Shown here: positions 1 through 4,721 of the stretch, in pieces
Position numbering within the stretch: position 1 is the first letter of the stretch
Layout: the number at the start of each line of letters is the position of its first letter
NCBI GenBank assembly: GCA_017880985.1
Contig: JADGRK010000158.1
Span: forward strand, 1 to 6,218
Source of the DNA: Rhodoferax sp.
Lineage (GTDB): Bacteria; Pseudomonadota; Gammaproteobacteria; Burkholderiales; Burkholderiaceae_C
DNA length: 6,218 nucleotides
Reading direction: 5' to 3'
The notes under the pieces: generated by a model
The model's database searches: none
What the model saw: only the letters and a program-made list of their open reading frames with translations
Told to the model about the DNA's origin: nothing
Program-made: the position numbers and the translations under genes

Positions 1-158
1 GTCGACCACCACGTCAGCCACTACTTTTGGATGCCTTTAAGCGCAGCCTCAGGCGTCTTGGCCAGCCAGCCCAGAGAAGGCAACTCGGTGCACAGGCCGA
101 CATGCTCGCCGTCTTCGGGTGACCAGGTTACGCGGTAGGTGTAGTGTTTGGTATTCAT
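1..158 (-). pseudogene. hicB: Partial, frameshifted second copy of hicB (HicB-type antitoxin)
   Basis: Reading from ATG at 158-156 gives MNTKHYTYRVTWSPEDGEHV and onward, nearly identical to the intact HicB at 2015-2338. The frame hits TAG at 23-21 after 45 residues. By hand alignment to 2180-2338, this copy lacks one C close to positions 24-25. After that point the matching residues (VADVVVD against VAEVVADM) continue in another frame up to the window edge. I count about 13 substitutions plus this one gap over 158 bp. The start codon overlaps the parE stop as ATGA, so translation could be coupled to parE. The product would keep part of the HicB N-terminal domain but not the C-terminal ribbon-helix-helix, so it probably cannot bind DNA. 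The remainder of the gene lies outside the window. A sequencing error at the missing base is the main alternative. Confidence 0.8.
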
Positions 159-523
159 GACACGTGTTGAACAAAATCCATCGCATCGTGCAGCAGGCGT
201 GCCACTTCAATCATGTTTTTCTTCACCCGAAAAAGAACCAAATGGCGCGGCTTGGCAACGTGCTTTCTGGTGGTCGTGCGTTTGCGGCTGGAGGCCAGGT
301 GGTAAGTGCAGATGCTCTTGCCGATATCATCCCGCCGCCGCACGCCTGCGCGGGTCGGGTCCGTGCGCAGGTCGATCAATGCGTTGCTGATCAAATTTTC
401 ATAGCGAGTGCGTCCTGCATCGCCAAACGCTTCTTGCGTCCACGCCAGAATCTGAGCGATGTCCTGTTGGGCTGCGCCAGACAATACGAGCGTGTAGCTG
501 GGCAGACCCAATTTGGCGGACAC
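155..523 (-). CDS. parE: ParE-type toxin of a type II TA system (RelE/ParE fold)
   Basis: The 122-residue protein has the layout of the ParE subfamily: an N-terminal helical part (SGAAQQDIAQILAWTQEAFG, residues 15-34), a RYENLI helix (40-45), the GVRRRDDIG turn (60-68), the YHL strand with SR (74-80), KPRHLVLFRV (91-100) and the closing motif IEVARLLHDAMD (105-116). ParE toxins of known function poison DNA gyrase, and that role is inferred here from family membership only. The start is GTG at 523-521, one base after the parD stop, so the two are expected to be cotranslated. No clear Shine-Dalgarno is visible beyond the end of parD. The stop overlaps the ATG of the downstream hicB fragment. 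Length is normal and no defect is seen. Confidence 0.88.
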   Translation of the reverse strand: MSAKLGLPSYTLVLSGAAQQDIAQILAWTQEAFGDAGRTRYENLISNALIDLRTDPTRAGVRRRDDIGKSICTYHLASSRKRTTTRKHVAKPRHLVLFRVKKNMIEVARLLHDAMDFVQHVS

Positions 524-524
524 G

Positions 525-824
525 TCAGATGGTCTTTCTCACTCGTGTGATCGTCGCTTTGGCCTTCAGGCCGGCTTGCTGCACAAAGCTTTCAATGTCT
601 TGGTCAGACTGTAGCGCAAGGTATTCGCCGCGTTCAATGGCCGCAAACCCAAGCTTGGCCGCGTCGCGCAGGGCCGCCAGTTTGGCCTTGTCTTCTTGCA
701 CGCGGGATTCGAGCAAGCGCAAACCATCTCTGATGACTTCGCTCACATTGTTGTAGCGTCCACTGGCAACCAACTGCTGTGTCAGCGACTCAAAATGCGG
801 CGTGAGGGCGACGCTGGTAGGCAT
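525..824 (-). CDS. parD: ParD-type antitoxin (ribbon-helix-helix, CopG/ParD family)
   Basis: This 99-residue protein starts TSVALTPHFESLTQQLVASG and continues RYNNVSEVIRDGLRLLE (residues 23-39), the typical ParD ribbon-helix-helix that binds DNA as a dimer. The C-terminal half, with alternating charged helices and a basic tail (KAKATITRVRKTI), is the expected toxin-wrapping segment. It neutralises the ParE encoded next on the same strand and probably represses the operon. The ATG at 824-822 is preceded by AGGAG (835-831) at a six-base spacing, a strong ribosome-binding site that fixes the start. An AT-rich region with inverted repeats lies just upstream. Gene order antitoxin then toxin is standard for parDE. 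Confidence 0.9.
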   Translation of the reverse strand: MPTSVALTPHFESLTQQLVASGRYNNVSEVIRDGLRLLESRVQEDKAKLAALRDAAKLGFAAIERGEYLALQSDQDIESFVQQAGLKAKATITRVRKTI

Positions 825-835
825 AAACGGCTCCT

Positions 836-857
836 GAATATATTAATAGTTATTATG
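836..857 (-). promoter_or_regulatory. Candidate parDE promoter/operator
   Basis: An AT-rich patch in a GC-rich surrounding lies just upstream of the parD ribosome-binding site. It contains the palindrome AATATATT (837-844) and the inverted repeat TAATA-GT-TATTA (844-855). On the minus strand CATAAT (857-852) or TATATT (842-837) could act as a -10 box, but no good -35 box is visible. ParD proteins autoregulate by binding such repeats next to the start; the assignment here is by position and composition. Confidence 0.4.
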
Positions 858-892
858 CCAGCGTTGGGCTGTGTTGCGCTGCGCGCATGGAT

Positions 893-1111
893 TCAAACCG
901 CCTCAAGCCTTTGCACCATGTCCGGAAACTGCCCAACTATGCGAATCAGTTGCGCCGCTTGGGCGTTGGGTTTGGCGCGGTCTTGCTCCCAGTTTTCAAG
1001 CGTGCCGGGGGTCAGTGCGGAGGGTGGTGGCGTGAGCTTGCCTTCGCGCTGCGATTTCAGCGCGTCAAAGCCTTCGGTCAACTCGGCAAAAATATCGCGC
1101 TTTTTTTTCAT
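893..1111 (-). CDS. HigA-like XRE antitoxin with internal deletion, probably a relic
   Basis: The 72-residue product begins MKKKRDIFAELTEGFDALKS and ends TLENWEQDRAKPNAQAAQLI (residues 37-56) followed by RIVGQFPDMVQRLEAV. Both ends match the common antitoxin family that starts MKKRDIFAEL-EGFDAL and ends RTLENWEQGRAKPNAQAALL. Members of that family are about 100 residues long. The middle part, which carries the first helices of the helix-turn-helix (usually LRERLNLSR-VFARYLRTN), is replaced here by PPPSALTPG. So roughly 30 residues are missing in frame, and DNA binding should be lost. The usual HigB-type toxin gene, expected just upstream on this strand, is absent, since 1112-1137 separates this gene from the next one. 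The start is ATG at 1111-1109; GGGAG lies upstream but at about 12 bases, a poor spacing. It may be a non-functional remnant or a retained antitoxin-like fragment. Confidence 0.72.
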   Translation of the reverse strand: MKKKRDIFAELTEGFDALKSQREGKLTPPPSALTPGTLENWEQDRAKPNAQAAQLIRIVGQFPDMVQRLEAV

Positions 1112-1137
1112 GTTGCGCAGGCACTCCCAAAATAGAT

Positions 1138-1470
1138 TTACGCGTGAACGTGATTTTCCGGCTCGACCGACAGCCGCATTCCCACAGACTTCAGCACCGC
1201 CAGCAGCGTCTTCAAGGTCGGATTGCCCTTCGGGGACAACGAGCGGTAAAGCGCCTCCCGGCTGATGCCGGCCTGCTCCGCGACCATCCCCAAACCGCCG
1301 TAAGCCTCGACCACGTCACGCAAGGCCAAAAGGCCCGCCGCGCGGTTGTCGGGATCGTCCAGTTCCTCCAGCGCGGCCTTCAAGTACTCAACGGCAAATT
1401 GCCGATCAGCACGCAACTCCTTGATGGTTTCCTCGGTGTGAGACACCGATCCAGTCAACGCCTTTTTCAT
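1138..1470 (-). CDS. HI1420-type addiction module antidote (HigA-like, HTH)
   Basis: This 110-residue protein fits the family described as 'addiction module antidote protein, HI1420 type'. It has an N-terminal helical region with AVEYLKAALEE (residues 26-36) and DPDNRAAGLLALRDVVEAYG (39-58), then an XRE-like helix-turn-helix GMVAEQAGISREALYRSLSP (61-80) and GNPTLKTLLAVLKSVGMRLSV (82-102). It should neutralise the RelE/ParE-fold toxin encoded immediately upstream and repress the shared promoter. The ATG at 1470-1468 overlaps the toxin stop as ATGA. GGAG six bases before the ATG gives a good ribosome-binding site inside the toxin gene, so the antidote can be made both by coupling and on its own. 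Gene order toxin then antidote is normal for this family. No defect is seen. Confidence 0.9.
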   Translation of the reverse strand: MKKALTGSVSHTEETIKELRADRQFAVEYLKAALEELDDPDNRAAGLLALRDVVEAYGGLGMVAEQAGISREALYRSLSPKGNPTLKTLLAVLKSVGMRLSVEPENHVHA

Positions 1471-1796
1471 GAATTTCTCCGTTTCCAGTCAGCCCAATAG
1501 GCCTTGGCATGCGTGAAGTCGCTCTGCTGCGATCCCTTGTCACCCCCGCACAACAAAATGACCAGTGCCTGCCCGTGCTTGCCGTAATACACGCGGTAAC
1601 CGCATCCAACATCCACCTTCAGTTCTGATACGCCTTCACCCACCGATTTGCAGTTACCGAAGTTGCCTGCCGACACGCGCCGCAATCGCACCTCAATTTG
1701 TGCCCGGGCCCGTGCGTCCCGCAAGCCGCGTAACCACTCAGTGACGGGCGTGCTTTCGTCTTCAAGCTGGTATCGACGCAATTCGATCACGATCAA
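1467..1796 (-). CDS. HI1419-type RelE/ParE-fold toxin
   Basis: The protein (109 residues from TTG) shows the typical HI1419 toxin pattern: IELRRYQ (residues 4-10), TPVTEWLRGLRD (16-27), the basic helix RAQIEVRLRRVSAGNFGNCK (31-50), GVSELKVDVGCGYRVYYG (55-72), LLCGGDKGSQQSD (81-93) and AKAYWADWK (97-105). Most relatives have GPGYRVYY where this one has GCGYRVYY. Relatives act on mRNA at the ribosome or on other cell targets; the exact target is not shown here. The start is unclear: TTG at 1796-1794 or GTG at 1790-1788 (giving VIELRRYQ). Neither has a Shine-Dalgarno, and no in-frame ATG lies upstream. The partner antidote follows with an ATGA overlap. Confidence 0.87.
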   Translation of the reverse strand: MIVIELRRYQLEDESTPVTEWLRGLRDARARAQIEVRLRRVSAGNFGNCKSVGEGVSELKVDVGCGYRVYYGKHGQALVILLCGGDKGSQQSDFTHAKAYWADWKRRNS

Positions 1797-1798
1797 TT

Positions 1799-1814
1799 GT
1801 AGCTTATAAACTAC
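1799..1814 (-). promoter_or_regulatory. Palindromic operator/promoter candidate for the HI1419-HI1420 pair
   Basis: The 16-bp sequence GTAGCTTATAAACTAC (plus strand) is an inverted repeat with one mismatched pair, placed directly upstream of the toxin gene. On the minus strand it contains TATAAG (1808-1803) and, just past it, TACAAT (1801-1796), both reasonable -10 boxes, with no clear -35. The HTH antidote would be expected to bind here and autoregulate. If TACAAT is the -10, transcription would begin near 1789 and the GTG at 1790 would have almost no leader. Confidence 0.5.
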
Positions 1815-1822
1815 TTTGTGGT

Positions 1823-2010
1823 GATCGATGGCTGACCAGCTCCATGGTGTCCATGTTGCTGCGCGGTCAATTCAGGGGCATCAGCGAAGCCAAGATGCTC
1901 GAATGTCTAGCGCGGCTGGGGCGCGATATCGATATCGTGGTAAAGCCCGCCCGCCGTCGTGCCGTGGCAGGCGTGGCGTCGCGGGCCGGGTCAACGTGGT
2001 GTTTGCCTGA
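1823..2010 (+). pseudogene. 3' relic of an XRE/HTH_37-type antitoxin, frameshifted
   Basis: In frame 2, the codons from about 1832 read LTSSMVSMLLRGQFRGISEA and then KMLECLARLGRDIDIVVKPA. This is the end of the recognition helix and the C-terminal part of the antitoxin family with a conserved (Q)xxVSxLLRGxFxGxSxxKMxxCLxRLGRDVxIVV core. A normal ending, GRVNVVFA followed by TGA at 2008-2010, is present but in frame 1. A frameshift somewhere around 1955-1985 therefore splits the gene. The first half of the domain and any start are missing; upstream bases run straight into the operator of the divergent toxin gene. No toxin partner is seen. This is the only TA-related piece on the plus strand. 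A single sequencing error could explain the shift but not the missing 5' half. Confidence 0.6.
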
Positions 2011-2014
2011 GAGT

Positions 2015-2338
2015 TCAAGCCGCCAGCTTCGCGCTTGCCAGGCGATTCAGACTGACGCCTTGTTCGGCCGCCATCAGCGCCAGATTGCGGTGAACCTGCG
2101 GCGGGATGCGTACCCGAAACTCGCCGCTGTAGTTCTTTTCGGCCAGTGCCACGGGTACGGCTTCACCGCTGGCCAGCATGTCGGCCACCACCTCAGCCAC
2201 GACCTTTTGGATGCCCTTGAGCGCAGCCTCAGGCGTCTTGGCCAGCCAGCTCAGAGATCGCAACTCGGCGCACAAGCCGACATGCTCACCGTCTTCGGGT
2301 GACCAGGTTACACGGTAGGTGTAGTGTTTTGTATTCAT
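2015..2338 (-). CDS. hicB: HicB family antitoxin
   Basis: The 107-residue protein has two parts. The N-terminal HicB partial RNase H-like fold covers YTYRVTWSPEDGEHVGLCAE (residues 6-25), then LRSLSWLAKTPEAALKGIQK (26-45). The C-terminal HicB/Arc-type ribbon-helix-helix covers EFRVRIPPQVHRNLALMAAE (73-92), then QGVSLNRLASAKLA. It should bind and block the HicA toxin encoded just before it and bind operator DNA. The ATG at 2338-2336 overlaps the hicA stop as ATGA. No Shine-Dalgarno is visible, so translation is likely by reinitiation after hicA. The first 158 bp are repeated at 1-158. The stop (TCA on the plus strand, 2015-2017) lies a few bases from the end of the convergent XRE relic. Confidence 0.92.
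   Translation of the reverse strand: MNTKHYTYRVTWSPEDGEHVGLCAELRSLSWLAKTPEAALKGIQKVVAEVVADMLASGEAVPVALAEKNYSGEFRVRIPPQVHRNLALMAAEQGVSLNRLASAKLAA
2180..2338 (-). repeat. Direct repeat: 5' half of hicB, second copy at 1-158
   Basis: The segments 2180-2338 and 1-158 are about 91% identical by hand count (about 13 substitutions and one single-base gap) and have the same orientation. Similarity stops at the ATGA start/stop overlap: upstream sequence is hicA here and parE in the other copy. Because 1-158 is cut by the window edge, the full length of the repeat is unknown. Confidence 0.9.
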
Positions 2339-2598
2339 GATTTGCCGTCAATTTTGTCAATGGCCCGCAGAACTTGCATGACCTGATAGGGCTTTGCCTT
2401 GCCCTTGGCGTTCTGGATATTGACGCGTGGGTCGCCGGGCCAGGGTGTCTTGAAGATGGCGTGACTGCTGCCGTCTTGCCGGGGTTTGCCAAAGTAGGTT
2501 TGGCACACCTTCACGGCATCTTCCGGTGTGCGCCGTACCAGATCATGCTCCTCCAGTTTGCCAACGTCCGTGTGCACGTTGGAGTAGTTGCGTTCCAC
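2335..2598 (-). CDS. hicA: HicA family toxin with a foreign, wHTH-derived N-terminus
   Basis: Residues 25-87 are HicA-like: PEDAVKVCQTYFGKPRQDGS (25-44), then SHAIFKTPWPGDPRVNIQNA (45-64), then KGKAKPYQVMQVLRAID. The conserved histidine of GSSH is H46. HicA proteins are small double-stranded-RNA-binding-fold RNases that cut mRNA. Residues 1-23 (MERNYSNVHTDVGKLEEHDL plus VRR) do not belong to HicA. They match the end of a winged-helix antitoxin of the HVO_A0114 type, whose similarity continues upstream of this start. The proper HicA start and first residues, normally ending in RFDDA(R/V)K, seem to have been lost at the fusion point near TPEDAVKVC. The only start candidates are GTG codons (2598-2596 chosen); no Shine-Dalgarno is evident. 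hicB follows with an ATGA overlap. Whether the chimera is still toxic cannot be told from sequence. Confidence 0.78.
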   Translation of the reverse strand: MERNYSNVHTDVGKLEEHDLVRRTPEDAVKVCQTYFGKPRQDGSSHAIFKTPWPGDPRVNIQNAKGKAKPYQVMQVLRAIDKIDGKS

Positions 2599-2652
2599 GG
2601 TTTTGGCCAGTGCATAGACTGAGCAGGGACCACACTGGCGCAGCCTCTCAGC
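2530..2652 (-). pseudogene. 3' fragment of an HVO_A0114-like winged-helix antitoxin
   Basis: The open frame runs from just after a TGA at 2655-2653. It reads AERLRQCGPCSVYALAKTVE, then RNYSNVHTDVGKLEEHDLVR. The pattern SVYxLAKxVxRNYSNVHTDVxxLxxxxLV is that of the wHTH recognition part of HVO_A0114-like/MarR-like proteins that serve as antitoxins. There is no start codon before the GTG at 2598, and the N-terminal part is missing. The frame is continuous with the HicA sequence downstream, so the fragment was joined in frame to hicA, most likely by a deletion. Confidence 0.6.
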
Positions 2653-2716
2653 TCAAGGTGCATGTGCACGGGGCCTTGAACGTCGGATGCAGCCGCGATG
2701 AAATCAGCGGACGGGT

Positions 2717-2745
2717 TTGATCCAATAGTATCCTGCTCATAAAAT
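2717..2745 (+). promoter_or_regulatory. Sigma-70-like promoter candidate with no clear target
   Basis: TTGATC (2717-2722) and TAAAAT (2740-2745) are separated by exactly 17 bases. They match four of six and five of six consensus positions. The predicted start is near 2752. No intact gene follows for 400 bases, so it could be a leftover promoter, could transcribe across the rtcA relic, or could be a chance match. Confidence 0.35.
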
Positions 2746-2846
2746 GATAGCCGAGCACACGGGTAATGGATCTGGAAATGGAAAATTCAGGCAATACCAG
2801 AGGCACCATGCTGTCAATCATCCTGGTGATCGGCGTGAACAGCTAT

Positions 2847-2936
2847 TTAGTCGGCCCTGAAAAACTCCGCCAACGCCACCGCCGTGCGCAACAATTGACC
2901 GCCACCTTCGCCATAGGAGCCGTCGATTTCGATCAT
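2847..2936 (-). pseudogene. rtcA: N-terminal relic of RNA 3'-terminal phosphate cyclase
   Basis: From ATG at 2936-2934 the frame reads MIEIDGSYGEGGGQLLRTAV and then ALAEFFRAD before TAA at 2849-2847. MIEIDGSxGEGGGQLLRTA-AL is the highly characteristic N-terminus of RtcA, an enzyme of about 340 residues that converts RNA 3'-phosphates to 2',3'-cyclic phosphates. Similarity ends after about 21-23 residues, where the family continues S-x-LTGKPFRI. The rest of the gene is absent from the window, as is its usual partner rtcB. This is a decayed 5' end, perhaps left by a deletion or insertion. The longer frame extending upstream to 3143 shows no RtcA-like sequence and is not used. Confidence 0.75.
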
Positions 2937-3155
2937 TTCTTTCAGATTCGCGTGAAATAACCATGGTTCAGGGCATGGTCGAAGGATCTGAACCGGCCGT
3001 GTCTGTGTCAAAACGTCGAAGTAACTACCCCCTCCAGGCTGGGCCAAGAAATCATGGCGACAATGCCAGGGCACTTCGGTAACCCTTGCCGGCCTGCCCG
3101 AGAAATGCCTTACCCTGTCCACTGTCCACTCTCCAGACTTCATTGATCGACCATC

Positions 3156-4721
3156 ATGCTACCCAGGTTTGTTCACTGCCTCCTGCTCGTGCTGGCCCTA
3201 GCGGCGGGCCCGGCGCCAGCGGCCGATGCGCCGCTGTGGTTCGATGCGGGGCGACCGACGATGGAGGCCAGGCAGGCGGTCGAAATCCTGCTGTCCGCCG
3301 CCGACGAGGGCCTGGATCCGCGCGATTACGATGCCGCTGGTCTCGAACACCGGGTGGCCCGGGCGCTGGAGAGCCCGGCGCTGGCGGAGGCGCCGCAGGC
3401 ACAACTGGATGCCGCGCTGACGAACGGGCTGCAGCACTATCTGGCCGACCTGAAAACGGGGCGGGTGAACCCGCGGCAGATTCATGCCAACTTTGCGGTG
3501 CAGCGGCACGCGCCGCTCGACACCGCCACGTACCTGCGCGAAGCGGTGGCCGAACATCGTCTGACCGAGGTGATCCGGCAAGCGGTGCCGCAGCTGCCGA
3601 TGTATGCCAGCCTGCACCGGGCTCTGGCGCGCTACCGCGAGCTGGCAAACCACCCAGCCTGGCAGACCTCCCTGCCGCCGCTGCCGGGCCGCAAGCTCAT
3701 CGCCGGACAGGCCTATGCAGGCCTGCCGGTACTGGCGCAGCGGCTGGAGGCCCTGGGCGATTTGCCTGCCGGGACACCACCGCCCTCGCATCTCGAAGGA
3801 ACGCTGGTAACGGCGCTGCAGGCATTCCAGGAGCGCCATGGGCTGCTCCCGGACGGAGCGCTGGGCCGACTGACGCTGCAGCAGTTGAATGTGGCACCGG
3901 CCAGCCGGGTGCGGCAGATCGAGCTCACCATGGAGCGACTGCGCTGGACGCCGTTCCTACAGATGCCGCGCATGATCGTGGTCAATGTGCCCGAGTTTGT
4001 GCTGCGCGCCTACGAGGTACACGACGGGCAGATCGATGTCAGGCTGACGATGAAGGTCATCGTTGGCAAGGCACTGGACACGCGCACGCCACTGCTCGAC
4101 GAGGACATGCGCTTCATCGAATTCAACCCCTACTGGAATGTGCCGCCGTCGATCGCGCGCAAGGAACTCGTGCCGCGTCTGCGGCGCGATCCAGCCTATT
4201 TCCAGCAGCGGGGATTTGAATTCGTCACCGCCAGCGGTCAGGTGGTGACCATGCTCTCAGACGAACACCTGGACGCCGTGCTCGCTGGCGGATGGCGCAT
4301 CCGCCAGCGGCCGGGGCCGAAGAATGCGCTGGGGGACATCAAATTCGTCTTTCCCAACAATGACAACATCTACCTGCACCACACCCCGGCGCCGGAACTG
4401 TTTCAGCGCGTGCGCCGGGATTTCAGCCATGGCTGCATCCGCGTTGAAGCGCCGGTGGCGCTGGCGCAATTTGTGCTGCAGGACGAGCCGGCCTGGACTG
4501 AAGATCGGATCCGCCAAGCCATGCAGAAAGGCGAGTCCAGCACGCTGCGTCTGGCGCAGCCGCTACCGGTCCTGATTGCCTACAGCACGGTGATCGTCAA
4601 GAGAGGCCGGGTATTCTTCTACCCCGACCTGTATGGGCACGACCGGCTGCTGGACCAGGCGCTGCGTCAGCATTCGGCGGCGTTAACCCCTTCCCGCCCG
4701 CCAGATGTCGATGCAAGATAA
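3156..4721 (+). CDS. ldtD: YcbB/LdtD-type L,D-transpeptidase (YkuD domain)
   Basis: The 521-residue envelope enzyme would join meso-diaminopimelate residues of neighbouring peptidoglycan stems (3-3 cross-links). A signal peptide covers residues 1 to about 23 (hydrophobic CLLLVLALAAGPAPA, cut near AAD-A). An N-terminal scaffold domain follows (LDPRDYDAAGL, 53-63; LADLKTGRVNPRQI, 96-109). Next is a peptidoglycan-binding-like repeat (VTALQAFQERHGLLPDGALG, 218-237). The catalytic YkuD domain starts near 272 (RMIVVNVPEFVLRAYE) and includes FNPYWNVPPSIARKE (323-337). The active-site motif is SHGCIRV (424-430), with nucleophile C427 and the upstream histidine in YLHHTP (406-411). Many relatives have LHDTP at that place. 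The start fits the signal peptide, but no Shine-Dalgarno is visible. The next gene overlaps by 17 bases. E. coli ycbB-ycbK has the same pairing. Confidence 0.9.
   Translation: MLPRFVHCLLLVLALAAGPAPAADAPLWFDAGRPTMEARQAVEILLSAADEGLDPRDYDAAGLEHRVARALESPALAEAPQAQLDAALTNGLQHYLADLKTGRVNPRQIHANFAVQRHAPLDTATYLREAVAEHRLTEVIRQAVPQLPMYASLHRALARYRELANHPAWQTSLPPLPGRKLIAGQAYAGLPVLAQRLEALGDLPAGTPPPSHLEGTLVTALQAFQERHGLLPDGALGRLTLQQLNVAPASRVRQIELTMERLRWTPFLQMPRMIVVNVPEFVLRAYEVHDGQIDVRLTMKVIVGKALDTRTPLLDEDMRFIEFNPYWNVPPSIARKELVPRLRRDPAYFQQRGFEFVTASGQVVTMLSDEHLDAVLAGGWRIRQRPGPKNALGDIKFVFPNNDNIYLHHTPAPELFQRVRRDFSHGCIRVEAPVALAQFVLQDEPAWTEDRIRQAMQKGESSTLRLAQPLPVLIAYSTVIVKRGRVFFYPDLYGHDRLLDQALRQHSAALTPSRPPDVDAR

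Larger units (their letters stand above)
2656..3155. other. Intergenic region without an intact gene
   Basis: About 500 bases separate the TA cluster from the cell-wall operon. They contain a plus-strand promoter candidate (2717-2745), an rtcA relic on the minus strand (2847-2936), and a short tandem CTGTCCA-CTGTCCA (about 3116-3129). A poor plus-strand promoter candidate (TTGCCG 3086-3091, TACCCT 3111-3116, 19-base spacer) could serve the transpeptidase gene. The 64-codon plus-strand open frame at 2766-2960 is antisense to the rtcA relic and is not a convincing gene. I see no terminator hairpin with a T-run. Confidence 0.6.

Noticed and set aside
1924..1937. 14-bp perfect palindrome CGATATCGATATCG
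   Set aside because: It lies within the coding part of the XRE relic (codons for RDIDIV) and is explained by a repeated Asp-Ile; no regulatory context is seen.
1..2660. The TA cluster as part of an integron cassette array
   Set aside because: Cassette arrays often carry TA genes in one orientation, but I found no attC-like core sites or long imperfect inverted repeats after each pair, and the genes lie too close together for them.
2766..2960. 64-codon plus-strand open frame with a hydrophobic segment
   Set aside because: Its second half is the antisense of the conserved rtcA start, its start has no good ribosome-binding site, and no family is recognised.
2937..3143. Upstream extension of the rtcA frame to a 98-residue protein
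   Set aside because: RtcA begins at MIEIDG; the residues before it resemble no RtcA sequence and are explained as chance open frame.
3154..3839. Long minus-strand and plus-strand open frames inside the transpeptidase gene
   Set aside because: High GC content yields many shadow frames; only the 3156 frame has a signal peptide and the YkuD motifs.
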